A stretch of DNA of 64,000 bases, taken from assembly GCA_903908285.1 (NCBI GenBank), contig CAIVRH010000048.1, positions 62,001 to 126,000 of the forward strand. Reading direction: 5' to 3'. The notes below the pieces were generated by a model, which had not been told where the DNA came from, searched no databases, and saw only the letters and a list, made by a program, of their open reading frames with translations. Positions within the stretch are counted from its first letter, which is position 1, and the number at the start of each line of letters is the position of its first letter. This stretch comes from an uncultured candidate division Zixibacteria bacterium (lineage in GTDB: Bacteria > Zixibacteria > MSB-5A5 > SM1-73). This document shows positions 54,228-62,257 of the stretch, one piece after another. A program made the position numbers and the translations under genes.

Positions 54228-55952
54228 ATGAACAATTCCAACATCAATGAAATGAATGATCTATCCATTGTCTTATGTGGTGAAGCTGGGCAGGGGATTC
54301 AAACAGTGGAACAGATATTAACCCGGGTGATGAAACTGTCCGGATTTAATGTATTCGCCACCAAAGAGTACATGTCGCGAATCCGGGGAGGAGCCAATTC
54401 CACCGAGATCAGAATCGCTTCCCGGAGAGTTTCCGCTTTTGTGGACCAAATAGACATTCTGATCCCCTTAAGCCAGGGTGCAATCAAACATCTGGAAAAG
54501 AGGATCACTCCCCAGACCGTTATCCTGGCAGAAAAAAGTGCTTTTGAAAAGGAGTGCCTCTCGGATAAATGCAATATCATAAACATTCCTTTCAACCAGA
54601 TGGCAACCGATTTGGGAAGTCCGATCTATGCCAATATAATCGCCATCGGAGCCGTCTCCGGGCTGCTGGGTCTGGATCTACAGATAATCAATCAGTTTCT
54701 ACAGCAGCGTTTTTCCACCAAGGAAGAGGAGGTAATTCGGAAGAATATAGAGGCTGCGGAAAAAGGGTATACGATCGGTGTCGAGCTTTCCCGCTCCGGG
54801 AAAGTACGGATCGGACTGCCCCCATCCTCTCAGGCTAAAGATGAGATCATTCTAAGCGGGTTTGAAGCGGTGGCTTTGGGTGCCATAGCCGGAGGATGTA
54901 ATTTCATCTCCTCCTACCCCATGTCCCCTTCTACCGGTGTGTGGATATTCTTAACCCAGCATTCCAAAGAATTTGATATCATTACCGAACAGACCGAGGA
55001 TGAGATCAGCGCCATAAATATGGCTATCGGAGCATGGTATGCGGGTGCCCGCGGGATGGTAACCACCTCGGGGGGTGGATTTGCCCTGATGGTCGAAGGC
55101 TTGAGCCTTACCGGCATGCTGGAGACTCCTGTGGTCATCCACTTGGGTCAGAGGCCGGGTCCAGCCACCGGACTGCCCACTCGAACCGAGCAAGCCGATC
55201 TTGGATTTGTGCTACATGCCGGGCATGGTGAGTTCCCCCGCATAATTCTCACTCCGGGCACCATGGAGGATGCATTTTATCTTTCCCAAAAGGCTTTCGA
55301 TTTAGCAGATAAATTTCAAGTCCCGGTATTCATACTAACTGATCAATATTTCCTTGATTCCTACTACAACCTGCCCTCTCTAAACTTGTCCGATATAAAA
55401 AACCAAAGTCATGTAGTAAGGACGAATAAGGAGTACAAAAGATATTTAATGACAGAAAACGGTATCTCTCCCCGGGGTATCCCGGGGTACGGTGAGGGTT
55501 TGGTATCGGTGGATAGCGATGAGCATGACGAGGAAGGACATATAACCGAAGACTTGGATTTAAGAACGAAGATGGTAGACAAAAGGCTCAAGAAGCTCGA
55601 ATTGATTAAAGAAGAAACCATTCCACCTGAATTAATAGGAAATGAAAGTTACCAGACATTGATTATCGGTTGGGGATCAACTTATCACACCATAAAAGAG
55701 GCTTTGGATATATTGGGAAGAGAGGATGTTTCTTTTCTTCATTTCAAACAGGTCTATCCTCTGCATCCGAACACTTCAGATTATTTCAAAAAAGCTCGGA
55801 AAGTCATAATCGTCGAGAACAATGCCACTTCTCAACTTGGCGGATTAATAAAGCTATACCTGGGTTTTGAAATCCAGGATAAGATTCTTAAGTATAACGG
55901 CCTTCCTTTTTCAGTGGAGGAAATCCTGGAAAAGCTCAAAAACTTTATCTAA
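54228..55952 (+). CDS. korA: 2-oxoacid:ferredoxin oxidoreductase, fused gamma-alpha subunit
   Basis: 574 residues: gamma domain (about 10-190: [30 protein letters not shown]) and alpha pyrimidine-binding domain (about 205-574: [48 protein letters not shown]). It oxidises 2-oxoacids (probably 2-oxoglutarate) to acyl-CoA, reducing ferredoxin. The beta subunit is at 56466, separated by a VOC gene. Reduced ferredoxin could feed the ferredoxin:thioredoxin reductase and the activase. Confidence 0.94.
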   Translation: MNNSNINEMNDLSIVLCGEAGQGIQTVEQILTRVMKLSGFNVFATKEYMSRIRGGANSTEIRIASRRVSAFVDQIDILIPLSQGAIKHLEKRITPQTVILAEKSAFEKECLSDKCNIINIPFNQMATDLGSPIYANIIAIGAVSGLLGLDLQIINQFLQQRFSTKEEEVIRKNIEAAEKGYTIGVELSRSGKVRIGLPPSSQAKDEIILSGFEAVALGAIAGGCNFISSYPMSPSTGVWIFLTQHSKEFDIITEQTEDEISAINMAIGAWYAGARGMVTTSGGGFALMVEGLSLTGMLETPVVIHLGQRPGPATGLPTRTEQADLGFVLHAGHGEFPRIILTPGTMEDAFYLSQKAFDLADKFQVPVFILTDQYFLDSYYNLPSLNLSDIKNQSHVVRTNKEYKRYLMTENGISPRGIPGYGEGLVSVDSDEHDEEGHITEDLDLRTKMVDKRLKKLELIKEETIPPELIGNESYQTLIIGWGSTYHTIKEALDILGREDVSFLHFKQVYPLHPNTSDYFKKARKVIIVENNATSQLGGLIKLYLGFEIQDKILKYNGLPFSVEEILEKLKNFI

Positions 55953-55982
55953 ATGGATTGATTTACTGCTCAATTAAAAGGA

Positions 55983-56393
55983 ATGAAAAGAAAAATCCTC
56001 AACAGTTGCGATCACATCGGAATAATCACCAATAACTATAGAAGAATGGTGAATTTCTATACCCAGAAGCTTGAATTCAGTATAATGAAGAAGGAAAAAT
56101 TATCAAAATCCGTCATGCGTTCCGTTTTCGGGCTAGCATCGGAGGGCGAGTTTACACGACTGGTTTCCGGTAATGCCAAAATTGAGATATTCCACACGAC
56201 CACCGGTTGTCTAAGGAAAAATGATAATCAGACCTGTGGTTACAATCACTGGGCAATGCGAGTCGAAGATAAAAATGAATTTATCCGGAAGATTATAAAA
56301 AAGGGAGTCAGAATTGTTCATATAAAAAGAAACGATCATTCGGTATATTTTATCAAAGATCCGGATGGCAACAGAATTGAGATCAAGGATTGA
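55983..56393 (+). CDS. VOC (glyoxalase/dioxygenase superfamily) protein
   Basis: 136 residues of two beta-alpha-beta-beta-beta units: CDHIGIITNNYRRMVNFYTQKLEF, KIEIFH, YNHWAMRVED and KDPDGNRIEIKD. The expected metal ligands (His 11, Glu in KIEIF, His in NHW, Glu near the end) are present, so it is a metal-dependent VOC enzyme. Substrate unknown. It interrupts korA and korB; it has 30 bases before it and 72 after, all plus strand, so it is in the operon. Confidence 0.85.
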   Translation: MKRKILNSCDHIGIITNNYRRMVNFYTQKLEFSIMKKEKLSKSVMRSVFGLASEGEFTRLVSGNAKIEIFHTTTGCLRKNDNQTCGYNHWAMRVEDKNEFIRKIIKKGVRIVHIKRNDHSVYFIKDPDGNRIEIKD

Positions 56394-56465
56394 TTGAATA
56401 CCTCTCCCCTATCATTTGCAACGCTCGATTTAAAATAGGCGAACGGATTAAAGGAACGGGATCAA

Positions 56466-57335
56466 ATGGACAAAAAAATATTCGATATGGGTGATATAGA
56501 TATTGCGTGGTGCCCCGGTTGCGGTAATTTTGGAATATTGAATATCCTGAAACAAACCCTGGCTGAACTCGAGATACCACCGGAAAAACTAGTGCTGGTT
56601 TCGGGAATCGGGCAGGCAGCCAAAATGCCACATTATCTTCGAACCAATATATTCAATGGCTTGCACGGGAGATCCCTACCTGCCGCTACTGCCATAAAGG
56701 CGGTGAATCCTGAGCTTACCGTGATAGCGGAAAGCGGTGATGGCTGCACGTATGGTGAAGGCGGAAACCATTTCATTCACGCTATCCGCAGAAACCCCAA
56801 TATAACTAATATAGTTCATAACAATATGGTCTATGGGTTGACCAAGGGACAAGCCTCTCCTACCAGCCAGGCCGGATTTAAAACCCCGGTACAGGTTGAC
56901 GGGGTTATGGTGGAACCATTTAATCCTATCGCTGTGGCTGTCGCCCTCGATGCTTCTTTTGTGGCCAGGGCTTTTGTGGGTGATGCTCCAAAAGCAAAAG
57001 AGATATTTAAAAAAGCAATCTTGCATAAAGGTTATGCCTTAGTTGATATATTCCAGCCTTGCGTTTCATTCAATAAAGTCAACAATTACCAGTGGTTCAA
57101 AGAACACACCTACTATCTTGAGGAATCATATGATCCACATGATAGAAACCAAGCATTTAAAAGAGCTACCGAAAAGGATAAACTTCCTTTAGGTGTGTTC
57201 TATATAAATCCGAACAAATCCACTTTCGAAGAGAATGTTGGTGTTTATAACCAGAACAAGGAACCATTATACAGAAGAGAACTCGACAGATTAAAACCTC
57301 TTCAAAATCTAATTGATTCGAGAAGAAAAGCTTAA
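56466..57335 (+). CDS. korB: 2-oxoacid:ferredoxin oxidoreductase beta subunit
   Basis: 289 residues. [12 protein letters not shown] (C16, C19) starts the 4Fe-4S site; [24 protein letters not shown] and [16 protein letters not shown] bind thiamine diphosphate and magnesium; QPCVSFN carries a further Cys ligand. Together with korA it forms a complete ferredoxin-reducing enzyme. ACGGGATCAA precedes the ATG. Confidence 0.95.
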   Translation: MDKKIFDMGDIDIAWCPGCGNFGILNILKQTLAELEIPPEKLVLVSGIGQAAKMPHYLRTNIFNGLHGRSLPAATAIKAVNPELTVIAESGDGCTYGEGGNHFIHAIRRNPNITNIVHNNMVYGLTKGQASPTSQAGFKTPVQVDGVMVEPFNPIAVAVALDASFVARAFVGDAPKAKEIFKKAILHKGYALVDIFQPCVSFNKVNNYQWFKEHTYYLEESYDPHDRNQAFKRATEKDKLPLGVFYINPNKSTFEENVGVYNQNKEPLYRRELDRLKPLQNLIDSRRKA

Positions 57336-57426
57336 AGGGTGGATATTTCTTGCACCCGGAAGATGTGATACCAAATGAGAAAAAATTAGGAGTTATATAA
57401 ATCGATAGTATAAATCCGAGGTTGGA

Positions 57427-57516
57427 ATGTTTCATTTTTTCTGGAAGATTTTTAAGCTGCTCATATTTATAGGTATTGTGATAGTTATCTACGTGATATT
57501 TTTCAAAAAAGGATAG
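57427..57516 (+). CDS. 29-residue membrane peptide
   Basis: MFHFFWKIFKLLIFIGIVIV followed by IYVIFFKKG: one transmembrane helix with positive ends. GAGG lies five to six bases before the ATG. It starts 92 bases after korB and ends 75 before tusA on the same strand, so co-transcription is likely. Very short proteins are hard to prove, but the single-helix pattern and binding site are good. Confidence 0.42.
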   Translation: MFHFFWKIFKLLIFIGIVIVIYVIFFKKG

Positions 57517-57590
57517 TCGCTCTATTTGAGGGTACGAGAGGACAACTTCACTATTCTATATATTCACCCGGTTATAATAGGAGATAAAAT

Positions 57591-57833
57591 ATGTCTGATA
57601 TTTCCAAACCCGTTAAAACGCTGGATTGTATTGGTCTTTATTGCCCCCAGCCCTTGTTACAAACCCGGGAACAGATCGATACTATCGCAGTAGGAGATAT
57701 TTTGGAGGTACTCAGCGATGATCCGGCAGCAGAGGAGGATTTAAAGCGTTTTGCCAAAAGAGCCGGTCATCAAATAATCGAATTCGAGAATAAAGATGGT
57801 ATTTTGCGATTTTTGATTAAAAAGGAGAAATAG
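57591..57833 (+). CDS. tusA: TusA-family sulfur carrier
   Basis: 80 residues, the complete TusA fold: LDCIGLYCPQPLLQTREQ with the persulfide-bearing Cys in CPQP (C18) and a second Cys at 13. TusA-like proteins carry sulfane sulfur as a persulfide between enzymes. AGGAGATAAAAT precedes the ATG. The next two genes (DsrE-like, IscS-like) are typical sulfur-transfer partners. Confidence 0.94.
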   Translation: MSDISKPVKTLDCIGLYCPQPLLQTREQIDTIAVGDILEVLSDDPAAEEDLKRFAKRAGHQIIEFENKDGILRFLIKKEK

Positions 57834-57843
57834 GAGGTGAACG

Positions 57844-58206
57844 GTGAAAAATCAAAACTCTATTCTTTATGTACAAACCAGTGACGCTCCCGAAAGGCAA
57901 TACTCCCCCCTGGTGTTAGCTCAAACCGCCAAAGCCATGGACGTAAACGCCAAAGTGTACTATCTGGGACAAGGTCTTAGAATACTGATTCCCGGTGCCG
58001 CCGAAAAGATTAAGCTGGGGAGCTTTCCCAGCGTCATGGAGATGATCCAAAAAACATTATCCCTGGGCATTGAGATCTATGTCTGCGAAGCTTCCAAGCA
58101 AATGCTGGGGTGGGAAAAGGTTCAACTGATTCCCGGAGTGAAAATTGTGGGGGCGGGAACGCTCAACGACCTGGCGTTGGATGCGGGTGCCACTATGTGG
58201 TTCTAA
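57844..58206 (+). CDS. DsrE-family sulfur-transfer protein
   Basis: 120 residues of the DsrE/F fold: LVLAQTAKAMDVNAKVYYLGQG, then IEIYVCEASKQMLG with the conserved Cys (C81), and GAGTLNDLALDAGA. DsrE proteins accept sulfur on Cys and pass it to TusA-like carriers. It starts with GTG at 57844 (AGGAGGTGAAC upstream) 11 bases after the tusA stop. With the pair, a two-protein sulfur relay is likely. Confidence 0.88.
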   Translation: MKNQNSILYVQTSDAPERQYSPLVLAQTAKAMDVNAKVYYLGQGLRILIPGAAEKIKLGSFPSVMEMIQKTLSLGIEIYVCEASKQMLGWEKVQLIPGVKIVGAGTLNDLALDAGATMWF

Positions 58207-58219
58207 GAGGAGTTCGGTC

Positions 58220-59377
58220 ATGAATGGTATATATCTGGATTATCAATCTTCCAAACCGGTTGATCCCAGGGTAGTGGAAGCCATGCTCCCTTACTTCCGC
58301 GAGAAGTTTGGGAATCCCTCCTCTCTCCATCTGGAAGGTGATCAGGCTACCGAGGTGCTGGAAAACTGTCGTGAGGATATTGCCCGGTTTATCCATGCCG
58401 ACAAGGACGAAATCATATTTACCTCGGGAGCTACCGAATCAAACAATCTGGCTTTGATTGGCTTTGCCCTGCGTAATAGAAATAAGGGTAACCACATTGT
58501 TATATCAGAGATAGAGCATATCTCCGTCCATAACATCGCCAAGTTTTTGGAAAAGAGCGGGTTTGAGGTTTCCAGAATTCCGGTGGATCAATACGGGAGG
58601 ATCAGCTTACAGAAACTACACGACAGAATAACCGAAAAGACCATCCTGGTTTCGATCGGGTATGCCAGTAATGAAATCGGAACCATTCAGCTAGTTTCTG
58701 AAATTGGAAAGTTATGTCGGGAGAAAGGTATCGCTTTTCATTCCGATGCTGTAGCGGCTGAAGGATTGTTGCCCGTCGATGTAACCAAAGATAACCTTGA
58801 TCTGTTGACCCTTTCCTCTAACGATATCTACGGACCTAAGGGATTAGGGATCTTGTACGTGAAAGAAGGAACCAAACTAAATACCCTGATGATTGGTGGT
58901 GGCCAGGAAAGGGGTTTGCGTTCGGGGACGGAAAATATTCCTGCCATAGTAGGAATGCGAAAGACAGTGGAGATAATGCAAAAGGAGATGGATATAGAAG
59001 TCAAACGATTCACTCAGTATCGGGATGAACTCATCCGGGGTGTTTTGGAAACAATTCCCAAATGTCATCTAAACGGTCATCCCCAACACCGGCTTCCCAA
59101 TAATGCCCATTTCCGTTTTGACGGGATCGAGGGGGAATCATTGCTTCTGTCCCTGAAAGATAAAGGTATTTCAGTATCCACTGGTTCTGCATGTACTTCA
59201 AAAACTTTGGAACCCTCACATACTTTGATTGCATTAGGGCTTTTGCATGAGGAAGCACACGGTTCACTTCAGTTAACCTGCGGAAGATTTAGTCAGCCTA
59301 AGGATGTGGAAAAAGTGATGGAGGTATTACCCGGTGTGGTGGAGAGGTTAAGGAAATTATCGCCTATATATCGATAA
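58220..59377 (+). CDS. Cysteine desulfurase homologue lacking the PLP lysine
   Basis: 385 residues, a class V aminotransferase fold of the NifS/IscS type: GNPSSLH, GATESNNLA, EHISV (His 100), SDA (for the PLP-ring Asp) and the loop STGSACTS with the persulfide Cys (C325). Where the family has (S)xHKxYGPKG it reads SSNDIYGPKG, so the Schiff-base lysine is Asp 202 and the preceding His is Asn 201; the codons AAC GAT are clear. The PLP-face Gln is Ala. Archaeoglobus fulgidus IscS is described with the same Lys-to-Asp change and without desulfurase activity (established knowledge, from memory). This start (ATG 58220, AGAGGAG upstream) replaces a longer overlapping frame. IscU follows by 11 bases. 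Confidence 0.85.
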   Translation: MNGIYLDYQSSKPVDPRVVEAMLPYFREKFGNPSSLHLEGDQATEVLENCREDIARFIHADKDEIIFTSGATESNNLALIGFALRNRNKGNHIVISEIEHISVHNIAKFLEKSGFEVSRIPVDQYGRISLQKLHDRITEKTILVSIGYASNEIGTIQLVSEIGKLCREKGIAFHSDAVAAEGLLPVDVTKDNLDLLTLSSNDIYGPKGLGILYVKEGTKLNTLMIGGGQERGLRSGTENIPAIVGMRKTVEIMQKEMDIEVKRFTQYRDELIRGVLETIPKCHLNGHPQHRLPNNAHFRFDGIEGESLLLSLKDKGISVSTGSACTSKTLEPSHTLIALGLLHEEAHGSLQLTCGRFSQPKDVEKVMEVLPGVVERLRKLSPIYR

Positions 59378-59388
59378 GAGAGGTCTAT

Positions 59389-60159
59389 ATGAAATCTACA
59401 AATTATTCTGAAAAGGTATTGGACCACTTCAGAAATCCGCGTAATGTGGGAACACTGGAGGGTGAGGATGTGGCGGTGGGACGGGTGGGAAACCCGGTGT
59501 GTGGAGATCTGATGGAGATGTATATAAAAGTCGAGGATGATAAGATAAAGGATATAAAATTCAAAACTTTTGGCTGCGGTTCCGCCATCGCCACCAGCAG
59601 CATGATCACCGAAATGGTCAAGGGAAAATCCCTGGAGGAAGCTATGAAAGTAACCCGCCAGGATGTAGCTAATGAGTTGGATGGACTCCCCCCGATCAAA
59701 ATGCACTGTTCCAATCTGGCTGCAGATGCATTACACGATGCTATTAAGAATTATAGAAACAAAAGCAAATCCATGTCAGCGCCAACCAAATCACCGGAAG
59801 AAAAAAGAGAAATCATTGGCGAAAAGGAATTCGAAAATAAAGGTGTCTATCATAAAGCGGATGACCTTTCCATCTTCAAAGATAAGAGAGTTATAGTACT
59901 GGATAAAGGAGATCGTTCACAAGAAATTGCTTTGAATCTGACTAAACTGACATCCAGAGTGATACTCGCCACATCCTCAAAGGATTTGGTAACTAATCCG
60001 GAGTTGAAAATAAAACTTAAACAATCCGATGTCAAAATCCTCTATGAATCGGAAATCCTCGAAATCAGGGGGACTAACGAGGTGGAAAAGGTTTTAATCC
60101 ACGATCTGAACGAAGATGAAGAATATGAGCTTTTTGTAGATGCGATGATCATACTATAA
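59389..60159 (+). CDS. IscU-type Fe-S scaffold fused to a thioredoxin-reductase-like domain
   Basis: 256 residues. The IscU domain (1-125) has all three cluster cysteines, C38 (NPVCGD with D40), C63 (FGCGSAIATSSM) and C107 (MHCSNLAADAL). A charged linker follows (126-158). Residues 160-256 align with the NAD(P)-binding half of thioredoxin reductase: FKDKRVIVL, ALNLTKLTSRVILAT, KIKLKQSDVKILYESEILEI, EVEKVLIHDL and a final VDAMIIL. The glycine motif (GGGDSA) is LDKGDRSQE and the 2'-phosphate-binding HRR is missing, so nucleotide binding is doubtful. The IscU part is secure; the fusion partner is a fold-level inference. Confidence 0.82.
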   Translation: MKSTNYSEKVLDHFRNPRNVGTLEGEDVAVGRVGNPVCGDLMEMYIKVEDDKIKDIKFKTFGCGSAIATSSMITEMVKGKSLEEAMKVTRQDVANELDGLPPIKMHCSNLAADALHDAIKNYRNKSKSMSAPTKSPEEKREIIGEKEFENKGVYHKADDLSIFKDKRVIVLDKGDRSQEIALNLTKLTSRVILATSSKDLVTNPELKIKLKQSDVKILYESEILEIRGTNEVEKVLIHDLNEDEEYELFVDAMIIL

Positions 60160-60219
60160 TCCCCCTCTTTCCGTTAAGTGGCGAGTGAAAAAGAAGAATA
60201 AAGCAAAAGGAGGTTCAAA

Positions 60220-60693
60220 ATGGTGGTAAAGAAAGTGGTAAAAATCGGTGATAAAGCTCCTGAATCTGCGTTGAAAGACAACCGGGGAAAAGAGATCCAT
60301 TTATCTGATCTTAAAGGAAAAAAGGTACTTCTTTCCTTCCATCCTCTGGCTTGGACATCGGTATGTGCTGAACAAATGAAGTCGCTTGAAAATAATCTGA
60401 CATCTTTCGAGAAATTGAACACCGTCGCTTTGGGTTTGAGTGTCGACTCTGTGCCCTCAAAAAACGCCTGGGCAAAAAGCCTGGGAATAAAGGAAACCAA
60501 GCTGCTCGCCGACTTTTGGCCGCATGGAGGTTTTGCCAATCAACTCGGTTTGTTCAGGGAGAAAGATGGTTTTTCCGAAAGAGCCAATGTGATTCTCGAT
60601 GAAAGACAGAAAGTTGTTTTCGTCAAGATTTATAAAATCCCACAACTCCCCGATATAAAAGAGATAATTAATTTCTTGAAGAACCTCAAGTAA
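60220..60693 (+). CDS. One-cysteine peroxiredoxin
   Basis: 157 residues, AhpC/TSA fold: the peroxidatic Cys is C49 in HPLAWTSVCAEQMKSLE, with LSVDSVPSKNAWAKSLGI and the ARG-type pattern SERANVILDE. It has no other Cys, so it must be resolved by an external thiol, for which the glutaredoxin and thioredoxin systems next to it are candidates. AAAGGAGGTTCAAA precedes the ATG. Confidence 0.92.
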   Translation: MVVKKVVKIGDKAPESALKDNRGKEIHLSDLKGKKVLLSFHPLAWTSVCAEQMKSLENNLTSFEKLNTVALGLSVDSVPSKNAWAKSLGIKETKLLADFWPHGGFANQLGLFREKDGFSERANVILDERQKVVFVKIYKIPQLPDIKEIINFLKNLK

Positions 60694-60789
60694 ACTTAAA
60701 TAAACCAATATCGATTTTTTCTCTCTCTTTCCTGGACTGAGAGAACAGGTGATGAATGCAAATAACATTTTAGAAAGGGAGTACCTTTC

Positions 60790-61071
60790 ATGGATATTAA
60801 ACATGTCCCCGGAAAAAGCAAAGATAAGGTGATGCTCTATGCTCTTAGCACCTGTGGCTGGTGCAAAAAAACTAAAAAGCTGTTTGACAGCCTGGGCATC
60901 GAATATCATTATATAGATGTTGATCTGGTAGAGGATGAAGAGAAGGAATCTTTGAGAAAAGAAATCATGCGCTGGAATCCGCGTGGTTCCTTTCCTACTA
61001 TAGTGGTTAACGACCAGATTTGCATTGTGGGATATGATGAGAAGAAAATAAATGAGGTAATTGGGAAATGA
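60790..61071 (+). CDS. Glutaredoxin-family protein
   Basis: 93 residues: [18 protein letters not shown] with active-site C22-G-W-C25, then [13 protein letters not shown] and the cis-proline [17 protein letters not shown]. Grx-type thiol transfer without clear glutathione-binding residues, so it may be an NrdH/thioredoxin-like disulfide carrier. Its stop overlaps the start of the next gene (ATGA), so it is translationally coupled to the ferredoxin:thioredoxin reductase. Confidence 0.9.
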   Translation: MDIKHVPGKSKDKVMLYALSTCGWCKKTKKLFDSLGIEYHYIDVDLVEDEEKESLRKEIMRWNPRGSFPTIVVNDQICIVGYDEKKINEVIGK

Positions 61072-61571
61072 GTGAATCCAAGATAACTGAAGACGAGATC
61101 GAGAAGTTATATCAAAGGTTGAATCGCGAGGCGGAAGCCGGTGGATATCATCTTAATCCCGACGTCGAGTTCACCAAAGACTTAATTAGCGGTATTCTGA
61201 CCAATCAAAAAAGGTACGGATACTGGTCTTGTCCCTGCCGTTTGGCATCCGGGGTGAAAAAGGATGATTTGGACATCGTCTGTCCCTGTGATTACCGTGA
61301 TCCCGATCTGACCGAATATGGTGCTTGTTACTGCGCCCTGTATGTTTCTGAGGAGACATTGAAGGGGCAGAAAACCGTTGGCTCGATACCCGAACGTAGA
61401 CCACCTGCCGAGGAACAGTCCAGATCGAAACCCCAATTCGCAACCACTTCCAATCTTCCCCTGCCTGTTTGGAGATGTAAAGTCTGCGGTTACCTTTGCG
61501 CCAGAGAGAGCCCACCAGAGGTTTGTCCTATTTGCAAGGCAAAAAAAGACAGATTTTCGAAGTTTATATGA
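61068..61571 (+). CDS. Ferredoxin:thioredoxin reductase catalytic chain fused to rubredoxin-like domain
   Basis: 167 residues. FTR beta domain (about 5-105) with its six cysteines: SCPCRLASG (C55, C57), [10 protein letters not shown] (C72, C74) and ACYCALYV (C87, C89), giving the 4Fe-4S cluster and the disulfide. The C-terminal part (about 134-165) is rubredoxin-like: [10 protein letters not shown]...[14 protein letters not shown] takes electrons one at a time from ferredoxin and reduces disulfides. The rubredoxin may be an electron input or store. There is no separate FTR variable chain in the window. Confidence 0.92.
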   Translation: MSESKITEDEIEKLYQRLNREAEAGGYHLNPDVEFTKDLISGILTNQKRYGYWSCPCRLASGVKKDDLDIVCPCDYRDPDLTEYGACYCALYVSEETLKGQKTVGSIPERRPPAEEQSRSKPQFATTSNLPLPVWRCKVCGYLCARESPPEVCPICKAKKDRFSKFI

Positions 61572-61809
61572 CGATACATATGTTAACAAAATGATGATTC
61601 TGTTATTGGATTATCTGAATCAGCTTAAAGTATTACTTTGTTATATTGCCATTAAGCAGTTGTATTTGAATATGTTACCCCATCCATCCGTAGAGGGTTT
61701 GCTAAGCACTAGATTTAAAAACCATTACAGAATATCATGTTATAATAAAAGGGGGTAAATACTGAAAAGAATAGATTTATGGAATAGGTTTAATCATACA
61801 GGAGATACC

Positions 61810-62196
61810 ATGAGCTATTATTTTAACAAAACCATCAAGATGTCATATAATGAAGCAATCACCCGGGTAACTGAGGAATTGAAAAAAGAAGGTTTTGGCA
61901 TCCTTACAGAAATCGATGTCAAGGAAACTTTGAAAAAGAAACTTAATGTCGATTTCCGGCCTTATAAAATCCTGGGCGCTTGCAATCCGCCTTTTGCCTA
62001 TCAAGCTTTACAGGCAGAAGACAAAATCGGTTTAATGCTTCCCTGCAATGTAGTCGTTCAGGAGATTTCCCCAGGAGAGGTAGAGGTGGCAGCGATAGAT
62101 CCCGCTTCTGCTATGCAGGGAATTGGAAACCCTGGTTTATCAAAGATCGCCGCGCAGGTAAGAGAAAAGCTCAAGAAGGTAGTTACGAGTATATAG
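61810..62196 (+). CDS. DUF302 family protein
   Basis: 128 residues: the DUF302 fold with YNEAITRVTEELKKEGFGILTEIDVK, YKILGACNPPFAYQAL and LMLPCNVVVQE. DUF302 proteins are of unknown function, often near heavy-metal or sulfur/redox genes. AGGAGATACC precedes the ATG. It is 62 bases upstream of the copper ATPase and probably co-transcribed with it. The gap 61572-61809 holds no supported gene. Confidence 0.9.
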   Translation: MSYYFNKTIKMSYNEAITRVTEELKKEGFGILTEIDVKETLKKKLNVDFRPYKILGACNPPFAYQALQAEDKIGLMLPCNVVVQEISPGEVEVAAIDPASAMQGIGNPGLSKIAAQVREKLKKVVTSI

Positions 62197-62257
62197 ACTT
62201 TGAACGTTTTTTCTGCCTATAAACGAATTTTAAGAACTTAAAAGAGAATCTAATATT

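Noticed and set aside
58145-58219. A 25-codon upstream extension of the IscS homologue
   Set aside because: It overlaps the dsrE gene; the ATG at 58220 has AGAGGAG and matches the family N-terminus.
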